Shown: positions 53,724 through 63,905, counted from the first letter of the stretch. The stretch is DNA of 64,000 nucleotides from CAZDCD01 sp964503885 (GCA_964503885.1 CAZDCD010000019.1:25869-89868), one strand, 5' to 3'. Program-made: numbers and translations. The notes: generated from the letters alone by a model not told the origin.

Positions 53724-55601
53724 ATGGATAGGAATTCTATTATTGGCATCATTATTATTGTTGGAATATTAGTGGTTTGGGCTGTCGTTAATCAGCCCAA
53801 TAAGGATGAGCTTGCACGGAGGCAGTATATTGCAGATTCACTCAGCAGGGTAAAACAGGAACAAACGAATGAGGAGGTTGCCAGGCAACTGCATGAAGAA
53901 ACGAAAGAACAGGCATCTGTTGATTCCGTCGCTGGTCCGGTGAGCATCGAAGACCTGCATCACCGGTATGGAGAATTTGCGGGCACAGCAAGCGGTTCAG
54001 ATGAATTCTATACAATGGAGAATGATCTGCTTAAACTCACCATTTCCACTAAAGGAGGAAGACCATATACAGCAGAACTAAAGAACTATCAGACCTATGA
54101 TTCATTGCCTCTTCTTTTGTTTACAGGTGATTCAACCATCTTCGGGCTAAATTTCTATTATCAGAACAAGCTGATCTTCACTAACGATCTGTATTTTAAA
54201 CCCCGGACCGAAAATAAAAACATCCGGGTGACCGCAGATTCTGCATCACTTACCATGAGGCTACAAATAGCGGAGGATAAATATATCGAATATGTATATA
54301 CGATGCATAAAGGCACGTATATGGTCAATTTCAGGGCGTATATCCGTGGATTGCAGGATATCTACACCAAACCGGGAACGATCGATCTGACCTGGGAGTT
54401 ACTCTCACCCCAGCAGGAGAGAGGCAAACAGAACGAGAACAACTACACCACCCTGTATTATAAGCCCTTTGAAGAAGATGTCGAATATTTCAATGCAAGG
54501 ACCAATAAACCAGAGCAAGAACTTGACCTGTCGACCAAGGTGGAATGGATTGCATTTAAAGACCAGTTCTTTTCTTCGGTGATCATTGCCAATAACGCGT
54601 TCGATAATGCTCTGCTGAAAACTTCAAAAATGCCGGAAACAAGTGATTATATTAAGAATTTCAGGGCGGTTATTGGGTTACCTTATGATGCAGACAGCCA
54701 GGAACCGCTGTCTTTTAAATTCTATTTTGGACCGAATAAATTTAAGTTGCTTAAAAAATATAAGGATAGTCAACTGCAGGACCTTGTTACTGTGGGTAAG
54801 GGAATAATAAAATGGATCAATCAATATGTGATCATTGTTATTTTCGATTGGCTGAGCAGGTTCATCGGTAATTATGGGATCATTATACTGCTGCTTACCA
54901 TTATTATAAAAATAGGATTATTGCCGCTTACTTACCGTTCTTACCTTTCGCAGGCTAAAATGAGGGTGTTGAAACCGCAGATCGATGAATTAACGAAGAA
55001 GTATCCGAAAGGTAAAGAAATGGAAAAACAGCAGGCCACAATGGCGCTTTATAAGAAAGCCGGGGCCAGTCCGCTTGGCGGATGTCTTCCTCAATTGCTT
55101 CAGTTTCCGATCTTGTTTGCCATGTTCCGGTTTTTCCCCACATCTATTGAACTCAGACAGGAGAGTTTCCTTTGGGCCACCGACCTTTCGACCTATGACT
55201 CAATTCTTAGTTTGCCCTTTAAGGTTCCGCTGGGCTATGGCGATCATGTAAGTTTATTTACATTATTGATGACTGTTTCCACCATCATTACCATGCGGGT
55301 TAGCAATCAAACTACCGCAAGCAGCCAACAGATGCCGGGAATGAAGACCATGATGTATATTATGCCGGTAATGTTCATGTTTTTCCTGAACAATTTTTCG
55401 GCTGCGCTTACCTATTATTATTTTCTGGCAAACCTTATCACATTCGGCCAGAATTGGCTTTTCAAACAGTTTATTGATGAGAATGACCTGTTGAAAAAAA
55501 TGGAAGCCAGAAAAGCCAAACCCCAGAAAAAATCCAGCCTGCAAAAACGGTTGGAAGATATGGCCAGGCAGCGCAGCGGTAAATCGCCCCGAAAACGGTA
55601 G
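53724..55601 (+). CDS. yidC: membrane protein insertase YidC
   Basis: A 625-residue inner-membrane insertase and chaperone. It has an N-terminal membrane helix (SIIGIIIIVGILVVWAVV), a large periplasmic beta-sandwich domain (about 75-330), then the conserved five-helix core: IIKWINQYVIIVIFDWL, GIIILLLTIIIKIGLLPLTYRS, the cytoplasmic KMRVLKPQIDELTKKYP hairpin, GGCLPQLLQFPILFAMFRF and a basic C-terminal tail (KAKPQKKSSLQKR). It inserts small membrane proteins alone or with SecYEG. Following pyrG is a normal Bacteroidota arrangement. Confidence 0.97.
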   Translation: MDRNSIIGIIIIVGILVVWAVVNQPNKDELARRQYIADSLSRVKQEQTNEEVARQLHEETKEQASVDSVAGPVSIEDLHHRYGEFAGTASGSDEFYTMENDLLKLTISTKGGRPYTAELKNYQTYDSLPLLLFTGDSTIFGLNFYYQNKLIFTNDLYFKPRTENKNIRVTADSASLTMRLQIAEDKYIEYVYTMHKGTYMVNFRAYIRGLQDIYTKPGTIDLTWELLSPQQERGKQNENNYTTLYYKPFEEDVEYFNARTNKPEQELDLSTKVEWIAFKDQFFSSVIIANNAFDNALLKTSKMPETSDYIKNFRAVIGLPYDADSQEPLSFKFYFGPNKFKLLKKYKDSQLQDLVTVGKGIIKWINQYVIIVIFDWLSRFIGNYGIIILLLTIIIKIGLLPLTYRSYLSQAKMRVLKPQIDELTKKYPKGKEMEKQQATMALYKKAGASPLGGCLPQLLQFPILFAMFRFFPTSIELRQESFLWATDLSTYDSILSLPFKVPLGYGDHVSLFTLLMTVSTIITMRVSNQTTASSQQMPGMKTMMYIMPVMFMFFLNNFSAALTYYYFLANLITFGQNWLFKQFIDENDLLKKMEARKAKPQKKSSLQKRLEDMARQRSGKSPRKR

Positions 55602-55712
55602 AGCACTTCCCGGCTCTTATAGCCGGAACGCCGGTTGAATTTCATAGTGGTCTGTTTATCAGAGAAATAAAATGCATCGATAAGCTTGTTTTAAACAGGA
55701 AAGATCATATAA

Positions 55713-56651
55713 ATGAATATCGTATTTCTTGATGCCAAAACAATCGGGGATGTTCAGGGACTTAAAAAGATCAGCGAACTGGGAAACCTTGTGGTGTACA
55801 AGATTACGCAGAAGAACGAACGCATTGAACGGATAAAAAATGCACACATTGTCATCACCAATAAGGTAATTATAGACAAAGAGGTGATCGATGCCTGTCC
55901 ACAGCTCAGGCTCATTTGTATCGCAGCGACTGGAATGAATAATGTAGATCTGGAATATGCAAGGCAACGGAATATTGCCGTTAGGAATGTGAGCGGTTAT
56001 TCAACCGAAAGTGTGGCCCAGTCTACTTTCGCTATGCTGTTTTATCTGCTTAATCACAGCAGGTATTTCGATGAATACGTAAAATCAGGCAGCTATTCCC
56101 AAAGCGACATCTTTACACACCATGGCCGTAAATTCCGGGAATTGAAGGGCAAAACATTTGGAATTATAGGATTAGGCAATATCGGTAAAAGGGTAGCTGA
56201 AATAGCAGCGGTATTCGGTGCCGGTATTGTGTTTTACTCAACTTCCGGTAAAAATACACGACATAAGCTATTCAGGCATCTGGCGCTTAGCGAATTGCTG
56301 GCAGTTTCTGATGTGGTATCTGTTCATTGTCCGTTAAATGATCGTACAAGAGGATTGCTGGATTACGAAAGACTGAGGTTGATGAAGCCGGGAGCATTTC
56401 TCATTAACACAGGTAGGGGAGGGATAGTCAGCGAACCCGATCTGGCCAGGGCACTAAATGAGAACCTGATAGCCGGTGCTGCTCTCGATGTACTGGAATC
56501 AGAACCGGTTTCGGAGGGTAACCCTTTATTGCGTATTGCCGAACCTGAAAAGCTTTTTATTACCCCGCACATTGCCTGGACCAGCATTGAATCGAGGGAA
56601 ATGCTTATCGGGAAGATCAGGCAGGATATTGAAGAATTCTTAAACGCATAA
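55713..56651 (+). CDS. D-2-hydroxyacid dehydrogenase
   Basis: A 312-residue NAD-dependent dehydrogenase, close to glycerate or hydroxypyruvate reductases. The Rossmann motif is GIIGLGNIGKRVAE. The catalytic Arg is in ICIAATGMNNVD/INTGRGGIVSEPDL, Glu in LDVLESEPV, and the acid-base His in ITPHIAWTS. The substrate-domain loop CIAATGMNN has no lactate-specific signs. It is followed at 17 bases by a secreted hypothetical protein. Exact substrate unresolved. Confidence 0.94.
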   Translation: MNIVFLDAKTIGDVQGLKKISELGNLVVYKITQKNERIERIKNAHIVITNKVIIDKEVIDACPQLRLICIAATGMNNVDLEYARQRNIAVRNVSGYSTESVAQSTFAMLFYLLNHSRYFDEYVKSGSYSQSDIFTHHGRKFRELKGKTFGIIGLGNIGKRVAEIAAVFGAGIVFYSTSGKNTRHKLFRHLALSELLAVSDVVSVHCPLNDRTRGLLDYERLRLMKPGAFLINTGRGGIVSEPDLARALNENLIAGAALDVLESEPVSEGNPLLRIAEPEKLFITPHIAWTSIESREMLIGKIRQDIEEFLNA

Positions 56652-56668
56652 ACCTGATAGTAGAGGAT

Positions 56669-57388
56669 ATGAAATACATTTTGGTTTTTGCAGTGCTTGT
56701 TCGTGTGGCAGCCACTTTGCTGGCACAGAACCATCCGGTTCCTTTAACCGAAGAAGAATTACGGAGATTTACAAGCCACTCAGGGTATATCCTAATGCAG
56801 AAACCCGATGCACTCTATGAGGGTGTAAGAGGAACACCATACTATAGCGAATCATGGTCAACCGGGAATGTCTATTTCAAGGACAGCATGTATATTCTCA
56901 ATTTGAATCTGAGGTATGATGTCTACACCGATGAGGTGGAATATAAACACTCCAAAACAGGCACGGTAATGCTTATTCAGAAGGAGCAGATAAAATCGTT
57001 CGAATTGATGGGCGAAAATGGGGAAAAACTCCTGTTCGGGAAATTTCTCCTCAATCCAAAACTACCGGAGATATGGTCCTATGCCCAAATTCTTTACGAC
57101 GGGAAGACAAAACTTCTGGCAAAATATACCAGGCAATTTGTACCCGCTGATTATCAGGGAGCGTATTCTCAGAACAGGAGATACGACGAGTACAGAAACG
57201 GGATTTTATATTATATAGTGCTGTCTGACGGGACCGTTGAAAAAACCAGGCTAGAATCCAAGCCACTCCTGAAATTGCTTCGCGATAAGGAAAAGGAGCT
57301 AAATGAGTATATCATCAGCCATAACCTGAATCTGGAGCATATAACACAGGTTATCGGATTGCTTGAATACTTTGATACTCTCCACTGA
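56669..57388 (+). CDS. secreted hypothetical protein
   Basis: A 239-residue exported protein; the first 20 residues (MKYILVFAVLVRVAATLLAQ) are a signal peptide. The rest is beta-rich with many Tyr residues (LYEGVRGTPYYSESWSTGNVYFKD, LNLRYDVYTDEVEYKH) and ends in a helical segment (LRDKEKELNEYIISHNLNLEHITQ). The last part suggests a helical bundle. It is cotranscribed with the dehydrogenase gene. I do not recognise a family; the layout resembles the many conserved secreted Bacteroidota proteins of unknown function. Confidence 0.8.
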   Translation: MKYILVFAVLVRVAATLLAQNHPVPLTEEELRRFTSHSGYILMQKPDALYEGVRGTPYYSESWSTGNVYFKDSMYILNLNLRYDVYTDEVEYKHSKTGTVMLIQKEQIKSFELMGENGEKLLFGKFLLNPKLPEIWSYAQILYDGKTKLLAKYTRQFVPADYQGAYSQNRRYDEYRNGILYYIVLSDGTVEKTRLESKPLLKLLRDKEKELNEYIISHNLNLEHITQVIGLLEYFDTLH

Positions 57389-57608
57389 TATCATTCCTAT
57401 GATTAGGTCTTTATCCCCGGTGCGTTCTGTTATTGTAACACGTGACGAGCAACAAGTAACAAAAGCCGGTAATATTCAGGAATAATCACTCCGATATCCG
57501 CATCTTGCATCCGGGATATCACATACCTTATTTGTCGGATTCAGTTGCTGCCATAACATCGTATTAATAAATGTTAAAAACAAGGAAATTATGTCCGGAT
57601 TTTATTCT

Positions 57609-57638
57609 TTTGGCACTGACTTTGATCAAATAATCTTG
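57609..57638 (+). promoter_or_regulatory. promoter for the DUF4251 gene
   Basis: TTTG (57609-57612) and TAATCTTG (57631-57638) are separated by 18 bases, fitting the Bacteroidota promoter with one mismatch in the -7 element and a spacer one base short. The start codon is 19-34 bases downstream. Confidence 0.4.
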
Positions 57639-57672
57639 TTTATTTATAATTAACTAAATGAGGGCATTAACC

Positions 57673-58242
57673 ATGAAAAAAGCACTAATTATTTTAGGAA
57701 TAATCAGTTTGACAGGTTCGGCCTTTGCACAGCAGGAAGAACCTGTTAACACAGCCGATCAGAAACAGATGCAGCGTGTGGAGCGCAAAAAACAGCGGAA
57801 AGAAGAAGCAGAGAAAGCATTTAAAGTCACCAAATCCATTCTTGAACAGAAACAGTTTGTGCTTGAAGCCGATCTGCTGGGCAACAAAACAGGAACAAGG
57901 ATTCCGGTGAACTCCACATTAAATTTCGTAATGATCGATACGACGCATTGTGTTATCCAGCTGGGTTCAAATTCGGGTCTGGGAGCCAATGGAGTTGGCG
58001 GTGTCACCACCGAGGGTAAAATTTCAAAATATCTCCTTGATACGAATAAGCGCGGAGATGGATTCATATTGCGTGTTTACACCAATACCACCCTGGGAGC
58101 TTTTGATATCAATTATTATATTGATTCTTTCGGGAACGCACAGGCCGATGTTACACAAACGGTAACAGGTGTAGTACGCCGGTATTACGGAGATATAGTT
58201 TCGTTGGAGAATTCAAGGATCTATAAAGGGCAATCCCTTTAA
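57673..58242 (+). CDS. DUF4251-domain secreted protein
   Basis: A 189-residue secreted protein from the ATG at 57673; an in-frame ATG at 57658 adds five residues. The signal peptide is KKALIILGIISLTGSAFAQ. A charged linker (KKQRKEEAEKAFKV) is followed by a beta-rich DUF4251 domain (QKQFVLEADLLGNKTGTRIPVNSTLNFVMID, NGVGGVTTEGKI, YIDSFGNAQADVTQTV). The family is restricted to Bacteroidota and its function is unknown. It is monocistronic with its own promoter. Confidence 0.88.
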   Translation: MKKALIILGIISLTGSAFAQQEEPVNTADQKQMQRVERKKQRKEEAEKAFKVTKSILEQKQFVLEADLLGNKTGTRIPVNSTLNFVMIDTTHCVIQLGSNSGLGANGVGGVTTEGKISKYLLDTNKRGDGFILRVYTNTTLGAFDINYYIDSFGNAQADVTQTVTGVVRRYYGDIVSLENSRIYKGQSL

Positions 58243-58316
58243 TATTACTATAGGATGAACGGCCACACCGTTGGAAAAAATATAGGATGTTGAGATCATT
58301 TAAAAGCATTATTGGT

Positions 58317-58324
58317 TACTTTTG
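58317..58324 (+). promoter_or_regulatory. -7 element for the flippase-like gene
   Basis: TACTTTTG is an exact TAnnTTTG match 28 bases before the ATG at 58353. A weak GTTG lies 24 bases upstream. Confidence 0.45.
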
Positions 58325-58352
58325 CAGAATTCAATTTTTTGCTTAAGCAACC

Positions 58353-59414
58353 ATGAAAAGAAGGCTGATTAGTATTTCAAAATATATACTTTTTCTTGCG
58401 ATTGGCATCGTTCTTTTTTGGGGAGTTTACGGCGATATGGACCTGCAGGCGCTGAAATCAGCCCTAAGCCATATCAATTATTTCTGGATTGCAGTCTCTA
58501 TAATACTCAGCATTATGTCACAGGTCAGCAGGGCCATCCGGTGGAATATGCTGATCACACCTATGGGCTATCGCCCCAAGCTCTTCAATACTTTTCTTTC
58601 GGTTCTGGTGTTGTACCTGGTGAATCTGTTCCTGCCGAGAGCCGGTGAAATAGGGAGATGCAATGTGCTTTCCAAATATGAAAAAATTCCTTTTTCCAAA
58701 CTGGTGGGGACAGTTTTCGTCGAGCGTCTTGCTGACCTGATCACGTTGTTGATCCTGGCGCTGATCATCATCTTTTCCCAACTGAACAAGATAAGAATGA
58801 TTTTTGACAAAACCAGAATCAATGAGATTGTCAGCACATTCGAAAATCATAAACCACAGAATGCCGGAATGTTTACTCCAAAAAACATCCTGATAGCGGT
58901 TGGAATTTTGATGGTGCTGATCCTGGTTGTTGTTGAATTCAGGAAATATCTGAAAAGACGCAGGGAAGCCAGAGGCATTTCATTGAAGAGGAAAATCAAG
59001 GAAATCAGGTACAATCTGGTTGAGGGGATTAAGACAATCAGCAAGCTTGAAAACAAATGGTATTTTATCGCCCATACACTGTTTATATTTTTAATGTGGC
59101 TGCTTATGCTATATGTCATCTTCCTTGCCTATGAACCCACTAAAAATCTGTCCATATTTGTGGGCGCCACTACATTTCTTATGGGAGGACTTGCCATGCT
59201 GTTGCCCATTCAGGGGGGTATCGGCCCCTGGCATATCATGGTTATTTTAACATTGTCGGTGTACAATATCTCTATTGAACATGGCCAGATCTTTGCGCTG
59301 ATCGCTCACAGCACAACCAATCTGATTTATATTTTCCTGGGATTGCTGGCATTACTTATTTTACTGGTATATAATAATCCCGGGAAAAAAGAACCTGTCC
59401 TGCAGCCGGAGTGA
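58353..59414 (+). CDS. flippase-like membrane protein (LPG synthase TM/UPF0104)
   Basis: A 353-residue integral membrane protein of the UPF0104 family, related to the membrane part of lysylphosphatidylglycerol synthase. It has roughly eight helices. Typical motifs are SQVSRAIRWNMLI, VLYLVNLFLPRAGEIGRCNVLSKYEKIPFSKLVGTVFVERLADL and GGLAMLLPIQGGIGPWHIM. Related proteins move lipids between leaflets, but the catalytic aminoacyl-transfer part is missing here. The substrate is unknown. Confidence 0.9.
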   Translation: MKRRLISISKYILFLAIGIVLFWGVYGDMDLQALKSALSHINYFWIAVSIILSIMSQVSRAIRWNMLITPMGYRPKLFNTFLSVLVLYLVNLFLPRAGEIGRCNVLSKYEKIPFSKLVGTVFVERLADLITLLILALIIIFSQLNKIRMIFDKTRINEIVSTFENHKPQNAGMFTPKNILIAVGILMVLILVVVEFRKYLKRRREARGISLKRKIKEIRYNLVEGIKTISKLENKWYFIAHTLFIFLMWLLMLYVIFLAYEPTKNLSIFVGATTFLMGGLAMLLPIQGGIGPWHIMVILTLSVYNISIEHGQIFALIAHSTTNLIYIFLGLLALLILLVYNNPGKKEPVLQPE

Positions 59415-59707
59415 GGATCAGGATTAGGTCGAAAGATTACAGGTATTCAGTTTGGTAATTGGGGATCCGGAATCGGTAGGTCGGAATTCAGAAGGTATCT
59501 GCAGAAAATTATTTGCATAGGTTAATCAACTGTCTACGGCCCGATTGGCATCAATAAAGATTTGTATGAAATAATAAAAAATATTTTCTTATACGTAAGA
59601 AATAAAAAAAAGTATATTGGTTCAAATGGTTATCTGTTAACCTGTTTTGTTCTGGAATTGTATCATAATCGATACGGATACATTAATGTACCTGATGTGG
59701 ATAAGGC

Positions 59708-62700
59708 TCAGGCCAGGTTATTATACTTTTTCTTGAGCTCGTTGTATTCATTTTCCATTTCAACATATCTCTTTAGTTGTTCCTGTATTTTATCTTCTCT
59801 TTTTTTAGCGGCAATTTTTATTTTTTCATTTTCTTCCTGAGTTGCTTTCATTTCTTCAATATTTTGCAACATTTCTTCTTTCTGGGCATTTAATTCTTCG
59901 GAATGGGTATTTAATTCAGTTACCAGCAGATTCATCTTTGCATTCATTTTTATCAATTCAATAGAAGATCCCAGATTTTCTGCTACTTTTTCCAATAGTT
60001 TATATTTAAATGGTGCAATTTGTTCCAGGGAAGCAAATTCTATAATAGCTTTTACTTCGTTTTCATATAGTATTGGAATTAGAATTAAAAAATTCATTGG
60101 TATCCCTCCCAGTCCTGATTTCAATTTAATGTAATCTCCTGGTATGTTATCTACAATAACAATTTTTCTATCTTTGTAACAGGTTCCCAGGTATCCTTCA
60201 GTTACCGGAACCATTTTGTTCTTGGTTGTGTCTTCTGATGCATAATAGCTCATAAGTTCGAGAACAGGAGAACTTTTATCGCTATCATTTACAATGTAAA
60301 ATGCACCAATTTTTACTTCTAACAAATCAATTAATACAGGCAGGATTCTGGAAGTCATTGTTTTCAGATCATTATTATATTTACTTATAATATCTGATAA
60401 AATGGTCATTCCTTTATAAAACCAGTTGGTCTCCAACGCAAATTGCTCTTTTTTATCGATTTCTTTTTTATGTAGTTCAATTTCATCTTTTTGTTTTTGA
60501 AGTTCGCTTTCTCCCTTATCAATTTTTTCTTGTAGGAAAATATTCTCCTTTTTGGTTCTTTCCTGACGATTCCTGATAGTAAAGTAGATTAAATAGATAA
60601 TAACTGAAATAAGTGATATTCTGAACCACCATGTTTTCCACCATGGAGGTTTCACCCTGATATTCATTTTTATTCCGGTTTCGTTCCATATCCCATTATT
60701 ATTTGAACCTTTCACCCTGAACGTATATTTCCCGGCATTCAGGTTAGTATATGTAGCCGATCTTTGGTTATCAACATAAATCCAATCTTTTTCAAATCCT
60801 TCAAGGTAATAGGCATATTTATTATCGGTTGGCTGAGTATAATGAAGCGCCGCAAATTCAATGGTAAAGACATTATTCTTATGTGATAACACAATATTTG
60901 ACATTTGGTTAAGCTCCTTCTGAAGGATAATATCAGTATTGATTTTTTCACCAACTTTGACAGACTTATTTAAAACTTTCAGGTCGGTAAATGCAAGCTG
61001 AGGAATAAAAGGATTAGCTATAATTTTATTTGGATAAAAGGCATTAAAGCCATTTTGCCCACCAAAAAACAGTCTTCCCTTGGAATTCTTAAAATATGCA
61101 TTATGCCAAAACTCGTTGCTTTGTAAACCATCACTTTCTGAATAATTTGTAAAAGTACTATCTGAAAAATCAAATTTTGAGAGTCCATTAGAAGTACTCA
61201 GCCATAAATTCCCTTTTTCATCTTCAAGGATTCCAACGATTGACGGACTGGGCAATCCATCTTTTACATTGTAGGAGAAAAACTCAAAATTTTGGGCGGT
61301 GTCAATATTATCAATAGCGTTCTTGCTGTCAATTACACGATTTAAACCATCATTCGTGCCAATCCACATAGTCCCCTTTTTATCCTGATAAAAAACATTG
61401 ATGGTATTGTTGCTTATACTTTTGGGATTGCTTTTATCAAATTTAAAGTTAATGAATTCAGGCTTCATTTTATTCTTCTGAGTATAGGGCAGAATGCTGA
61501 TTCCTTTAGCATTTCCACCAATCCAAATATTTTTGTTGTGATCTTCCCCAATTGCCCATACAATGTTATCGACTAAACTGTTGGAATTATCAGGATCATT
61601 TCTATAATAAACGAACTCTTCAGAATTATCGTTATAGCGCCATAAACCGGCATCCCAGGTACCACCCCAAATAATTCCTTCACTATCTTCGAAAATGGAA
61701 AATGTCCAGCCAACTATGGGGTATCTTACTATTTTTTCAGGAATACCTGATTCGGGATCTTCAGGTATTATTCTTGAGATAGTTCCGCCCACACTTCCAA
61801 GCCAAACGTCTCCATTCTTTCGCTGAACAAGACATATAGTAAAATTGGCCCCAATAGTATTTTGGTTATTTGGATCATATTTATACTGTATAACTCTTGG
61901 TTCTCTATCTTCATAAAAGATATATCTTGAAACTCCACCATCTTGTTGTACCCCAACCCAAAGTTCATCAGGACTTATGCTATGCAGGGCAGAAATCAGA
62001 TTACCGGAAAGTGAATTGGGATTTCCCGGTATCGATTTATAGTGCTCAAATTCTTTTCTATAAAGATCTGTTTTACATAAACCCTGGCTAAATGTCCCAA
62101 CCCATAAAACGCCAGATCGGTCAATAAACAGAGATTGTATAGAATTCTCACTTATAGAGCGTATATCGCAACTATTTGACGGGAAATGTGTTAACATTCC
62201 TTTATCCTGATTATATTTATATAAGCCTTTTGTCCTGGAACCTATCCAGATATTTTGGAATTCATCTTTTATCAGAAAAATACGGTCTGTTGGTGCAATA
62301 TTATAAGTCTCTATCGGTAACTCTATATATCTTGAATTTCTTTTGTCAAACGAAATTTTTTTAATTCCATTCTCAACGGTCCCTATTAGAATATCTCCAT
62401 TTTTATCTTCTACTGCTGATGTTGTCAGAGTTATATCGAGACTTAATTCTGCATCTTGGAATGTTCTGGTCTTCCTGTTAAAGATAAATAGCTGGTTGGA
62501 AATGATTAAAAGATTGTTATTTTTATCTTCATAAATCAAAGAAAAATTATTTGTGTTTGTCGGGTAGTAATAGCGGATAAATTTTACGGGTTTTTTCCCA
62601 TTTTTATCCTTCACAATTAAATTGAGTGCATTATTCGCACAAGCCCAAATATTCCCCAATTTATCCTGCATAACATAATAAATTGCATCGCTGCTAATAC

Positions 62701-63100
62701 TTGATTCATCATCGGGATTATTTTTATAATTTACAAATTTATCGGTTATAGGATCATATTTATCTAATCCCGCGTTACTGTTGTTCACTATCCAGATATA
62801 ACCTTCATTATCTTCAAATAAAAATATAGCGCCATCGTGATTAAGGCTCGTACTATCATTATCATCGTGCTTGTAGGTTTTAAAAGAATATCCATCGTAT
62901 CTGTTAAGACCACCAAATGTCGCAACCCATAGAAATCCCTTTTTATCCTGAATCATATAACCTCCGGTAGATTGCGATAGCCCGTCTTTCAGGGTTATCC
63001 TGTCAAAATTTGTTTTTACAATCTGAGAGTTCAATTTGTTATTTAGGAATATTGTTATGATAAAAGATAATATCAGTTTGACAAATAGACTATTAGTCAT
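59708..63100 (-). CDS. propeller-Y_Y_Y-GAF transmembrane sensor without kinase
   Basis: About 1130 residues from the ATG at 63100; the ATG at 63145 adds 15. After a signal peptide (FVKLILSFIITIFLNN) come two periplasmic propellers of two-component-regulator type (GFLWVATFGGLNRYDGY, GDIYIGTVENG-like, WIGTNDGLNRV), a Y_Y_Y domain (YLEGFEKDWIYVDNQRSATYTNLNAG), one membrane helix (about 825-842 from the later start), a coiled coil, a GAF domain, and a terminal coiled coil with EEMLQNIEEMKATQEENEK. It ends without histidine kinase or DNA-binding domain, unlike usual hybrid two-component systems. The signature is shared with the sensor at 33535. Confidence 0.88.
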   Translation of the reverse strand: MTNSLFVKLILSFIITIFLNNKLNSQIVKTNFDRITLKDGLSQSTGGYMIQDKKGFLWVATFGGLNRYDGYSFKTYKHDDNDSTSLNHDGAIFLFEDNEGYIWIVNNSNAGLDKYDPITDKFVNYKNNPDDESSISSDAIYYVMQDKLGNIWACANNALNLIVKDKNGKKPVKFIRYYYPTNTNNFSLIYEDKNNNLLIISNQLFIFNRKTRTFQDAELSLDITLTTSAVEDKNGDILIGTVENGIKKISFDKRNSRYIELPIETYNIAPTDRIFLIKDEFQNIWIGSRTKGLYKYNQDKGMLTHFPSNSCDIRSISENSIQSLFIDRSGVLWVGTFSQGLCKTDLYRKEFEHYKSIPGNPNSLSGNLISALHSISPDELWVGVQQDGGVSRYIFYEDREPRVIQYKYDPNNQNTIGANFTICLVQRKNGDVWLGSVGGTISRIIPEDPESGIPEKIVRYPIVGWTFSIFEDSEGIIWGGTWDAGLWRYNDNSEEFVYYRNDPDNSNSLVDNIVWAIGEDHNKNIWIGGNAKGISILPYTQKNKMKPEFINFKFDKSNPKSISNNTINVFYQDKKGTMWIGTNDGLNRVIDSKNAIDNIDTAQNFEFFSYNVKDGLPSPSIVGILEDEKGNLWLSTSNGLSKFDFSDSTFTNYSESDGLQSNEFWHNAYFKNSKGRLFFGGQNGFNAFYPNKIIANPFIPQLAFTDLKVLNKSVKVGEKINTDIILQKELNQMSNIVLSHKNNVFTIEFAALHYTQPTDNKYAYYLEGFEKDWIYVDNQRSATYTNLNAGKYTFRVKGSNNNGIWNETGIKMNIRVKPPWWKTWWFRISLISVIIYLIYFTIRNRQERTKKENIFLQEKIDKGESELQKQKDEIELHKKEIDKKEQFALETNWFYKGMTILSDIISKYNNDLKTMTSRILPVLIDLLEVKIGAFYIVNDSDKSSPVLELMSYYASEDTTKNKMVPVTEGYLGTCYKDRKIVIVDNIPGDYIKLKSGLGGIPMNFLILIPILYENEVKAIIEFASLEQIAPFKYKLLEKVAENLGSSIELIKMNAKMNLLVTELNTHSEELNAQKEEMLQNIEEMKATQEENEKIKIAAKKREDKIQEQLKRYVEMENEYNELKKKYNNLA

Positions 63101-63556
63101 TCTTAAAATGCTAACAACAACGCCAAATCTTATCGCTGAATTCATTACATTTTAAATTGGAAATCTATAACTTAAGATAGTAAATTTTTGAAACATTTAA
63201 ATATAAAAAGAAGTTAATGCTCAAGTTTTTTTTAAGGATTGAGGCATAAAATATCAAAAAAATAGTACAAACCGCTCCGGTTCAGATCTTGTTGTCTGCT
63301 GTAATATTTACCGCAGATATGCCAGGTATTTTATATAAATTATTGTGAGTTCGAAATAAAAAATCTTTTGATCAAGTATTTAGATGAGATTCTTTATGAA
63401 TCTTCGTGACTTTGTGCCTTCGTGACCTATTTTCATAAATGTTTAATGCAACTGAGACTCTAAGACTCAAAGGATACACAAAAGTTTCGTAAATTATATA
63501 TTTCAATATCAATAATTTAATTATCATCCCTTATCTTGAGTTCACGTTAGATTATG
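63101..63556. other. intergenic region upstream of the propeller sensor
   Basis: About 450 bases of AT-rich DNA. It holds a short array of 8-base words at 63403-63426 and the unexplained phrase GACTCTAAGACTCAAAGG further on. I find no gene and no convincing promoter; the sensor presumably starts transcription near 63150-63200. Confidence 0.4.
63403..63426. repeat. tandem 8-base words TTCGTGAC / TTTGTGCC / TTCGTGAC
   Basis: Three adjoining 8-base units: the first and third are identical and the middle differs at two positions. Such CTTCGTG/CTTTGTG word strings are known from intergenic DNA of Bacteroidota. No function is assigned. Confidence 0.45.
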
Positions 63557-63883
63557 CTATTCATTAAGTACAGATTGCGGCTGAACAGAATAAAATTGAT
63601 TACAAATATGGTTGCAATCCATTGGTTTCTCCGTGGCAATTTCAACGTGTTTATCCATGATATAGATATCAGGGTTTATTTTCATAACGTAAATAACATT
63701 ACCCGGGCTTCGAATAATTTCTGCAGTTTTATGGATTGAGAAGACAGGGACTTCTTGTTTACCCGGATTATTATCATCTCCGGTATTATTAGCCGCATAA
63801 ACTGCCTGTGCGTGACTTGTCAAATGGCAGACAAAAGTCAATAGACTTATTATTACTATTTCACTTAGGTTGATTATCTTTAT
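63557..63883 (-). pseudogene. possible small secreted protein without standard start codon
   Basis: A frame of about 108 residues, KIINLSEIVIISLLTF then CHLTSHAQAVYAANN, resembles a signal peptide followed by a short polar protein (IHKTAEIIRSPGNVIYVMKIN). The natural start position at 63883 reads ATA, not ATG; the alternatives are a TTG at 63841, which truncates the signal peptide. It could be an ATA start, a decayed gene or chance. No family recognised. Confidence 0.3.
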
Positions 63884-63905
63884 GGTTAGCAGCTGATAAT
63901 TTTAT

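Noticed and set aside
55610..55626. Hairpin CCGGCT-CTTAT-AGCCGG after yidC as a terminator
   Set aside because: There is no T tract after it; the next bases are GC-containing (AACGCCGG).
59562..59840. 92-codon plus-strand frame
   Set aside because: It runs antisense into the end of the propeller sensor and has low-complexity Phe/Ser content; a shadow of that gene.
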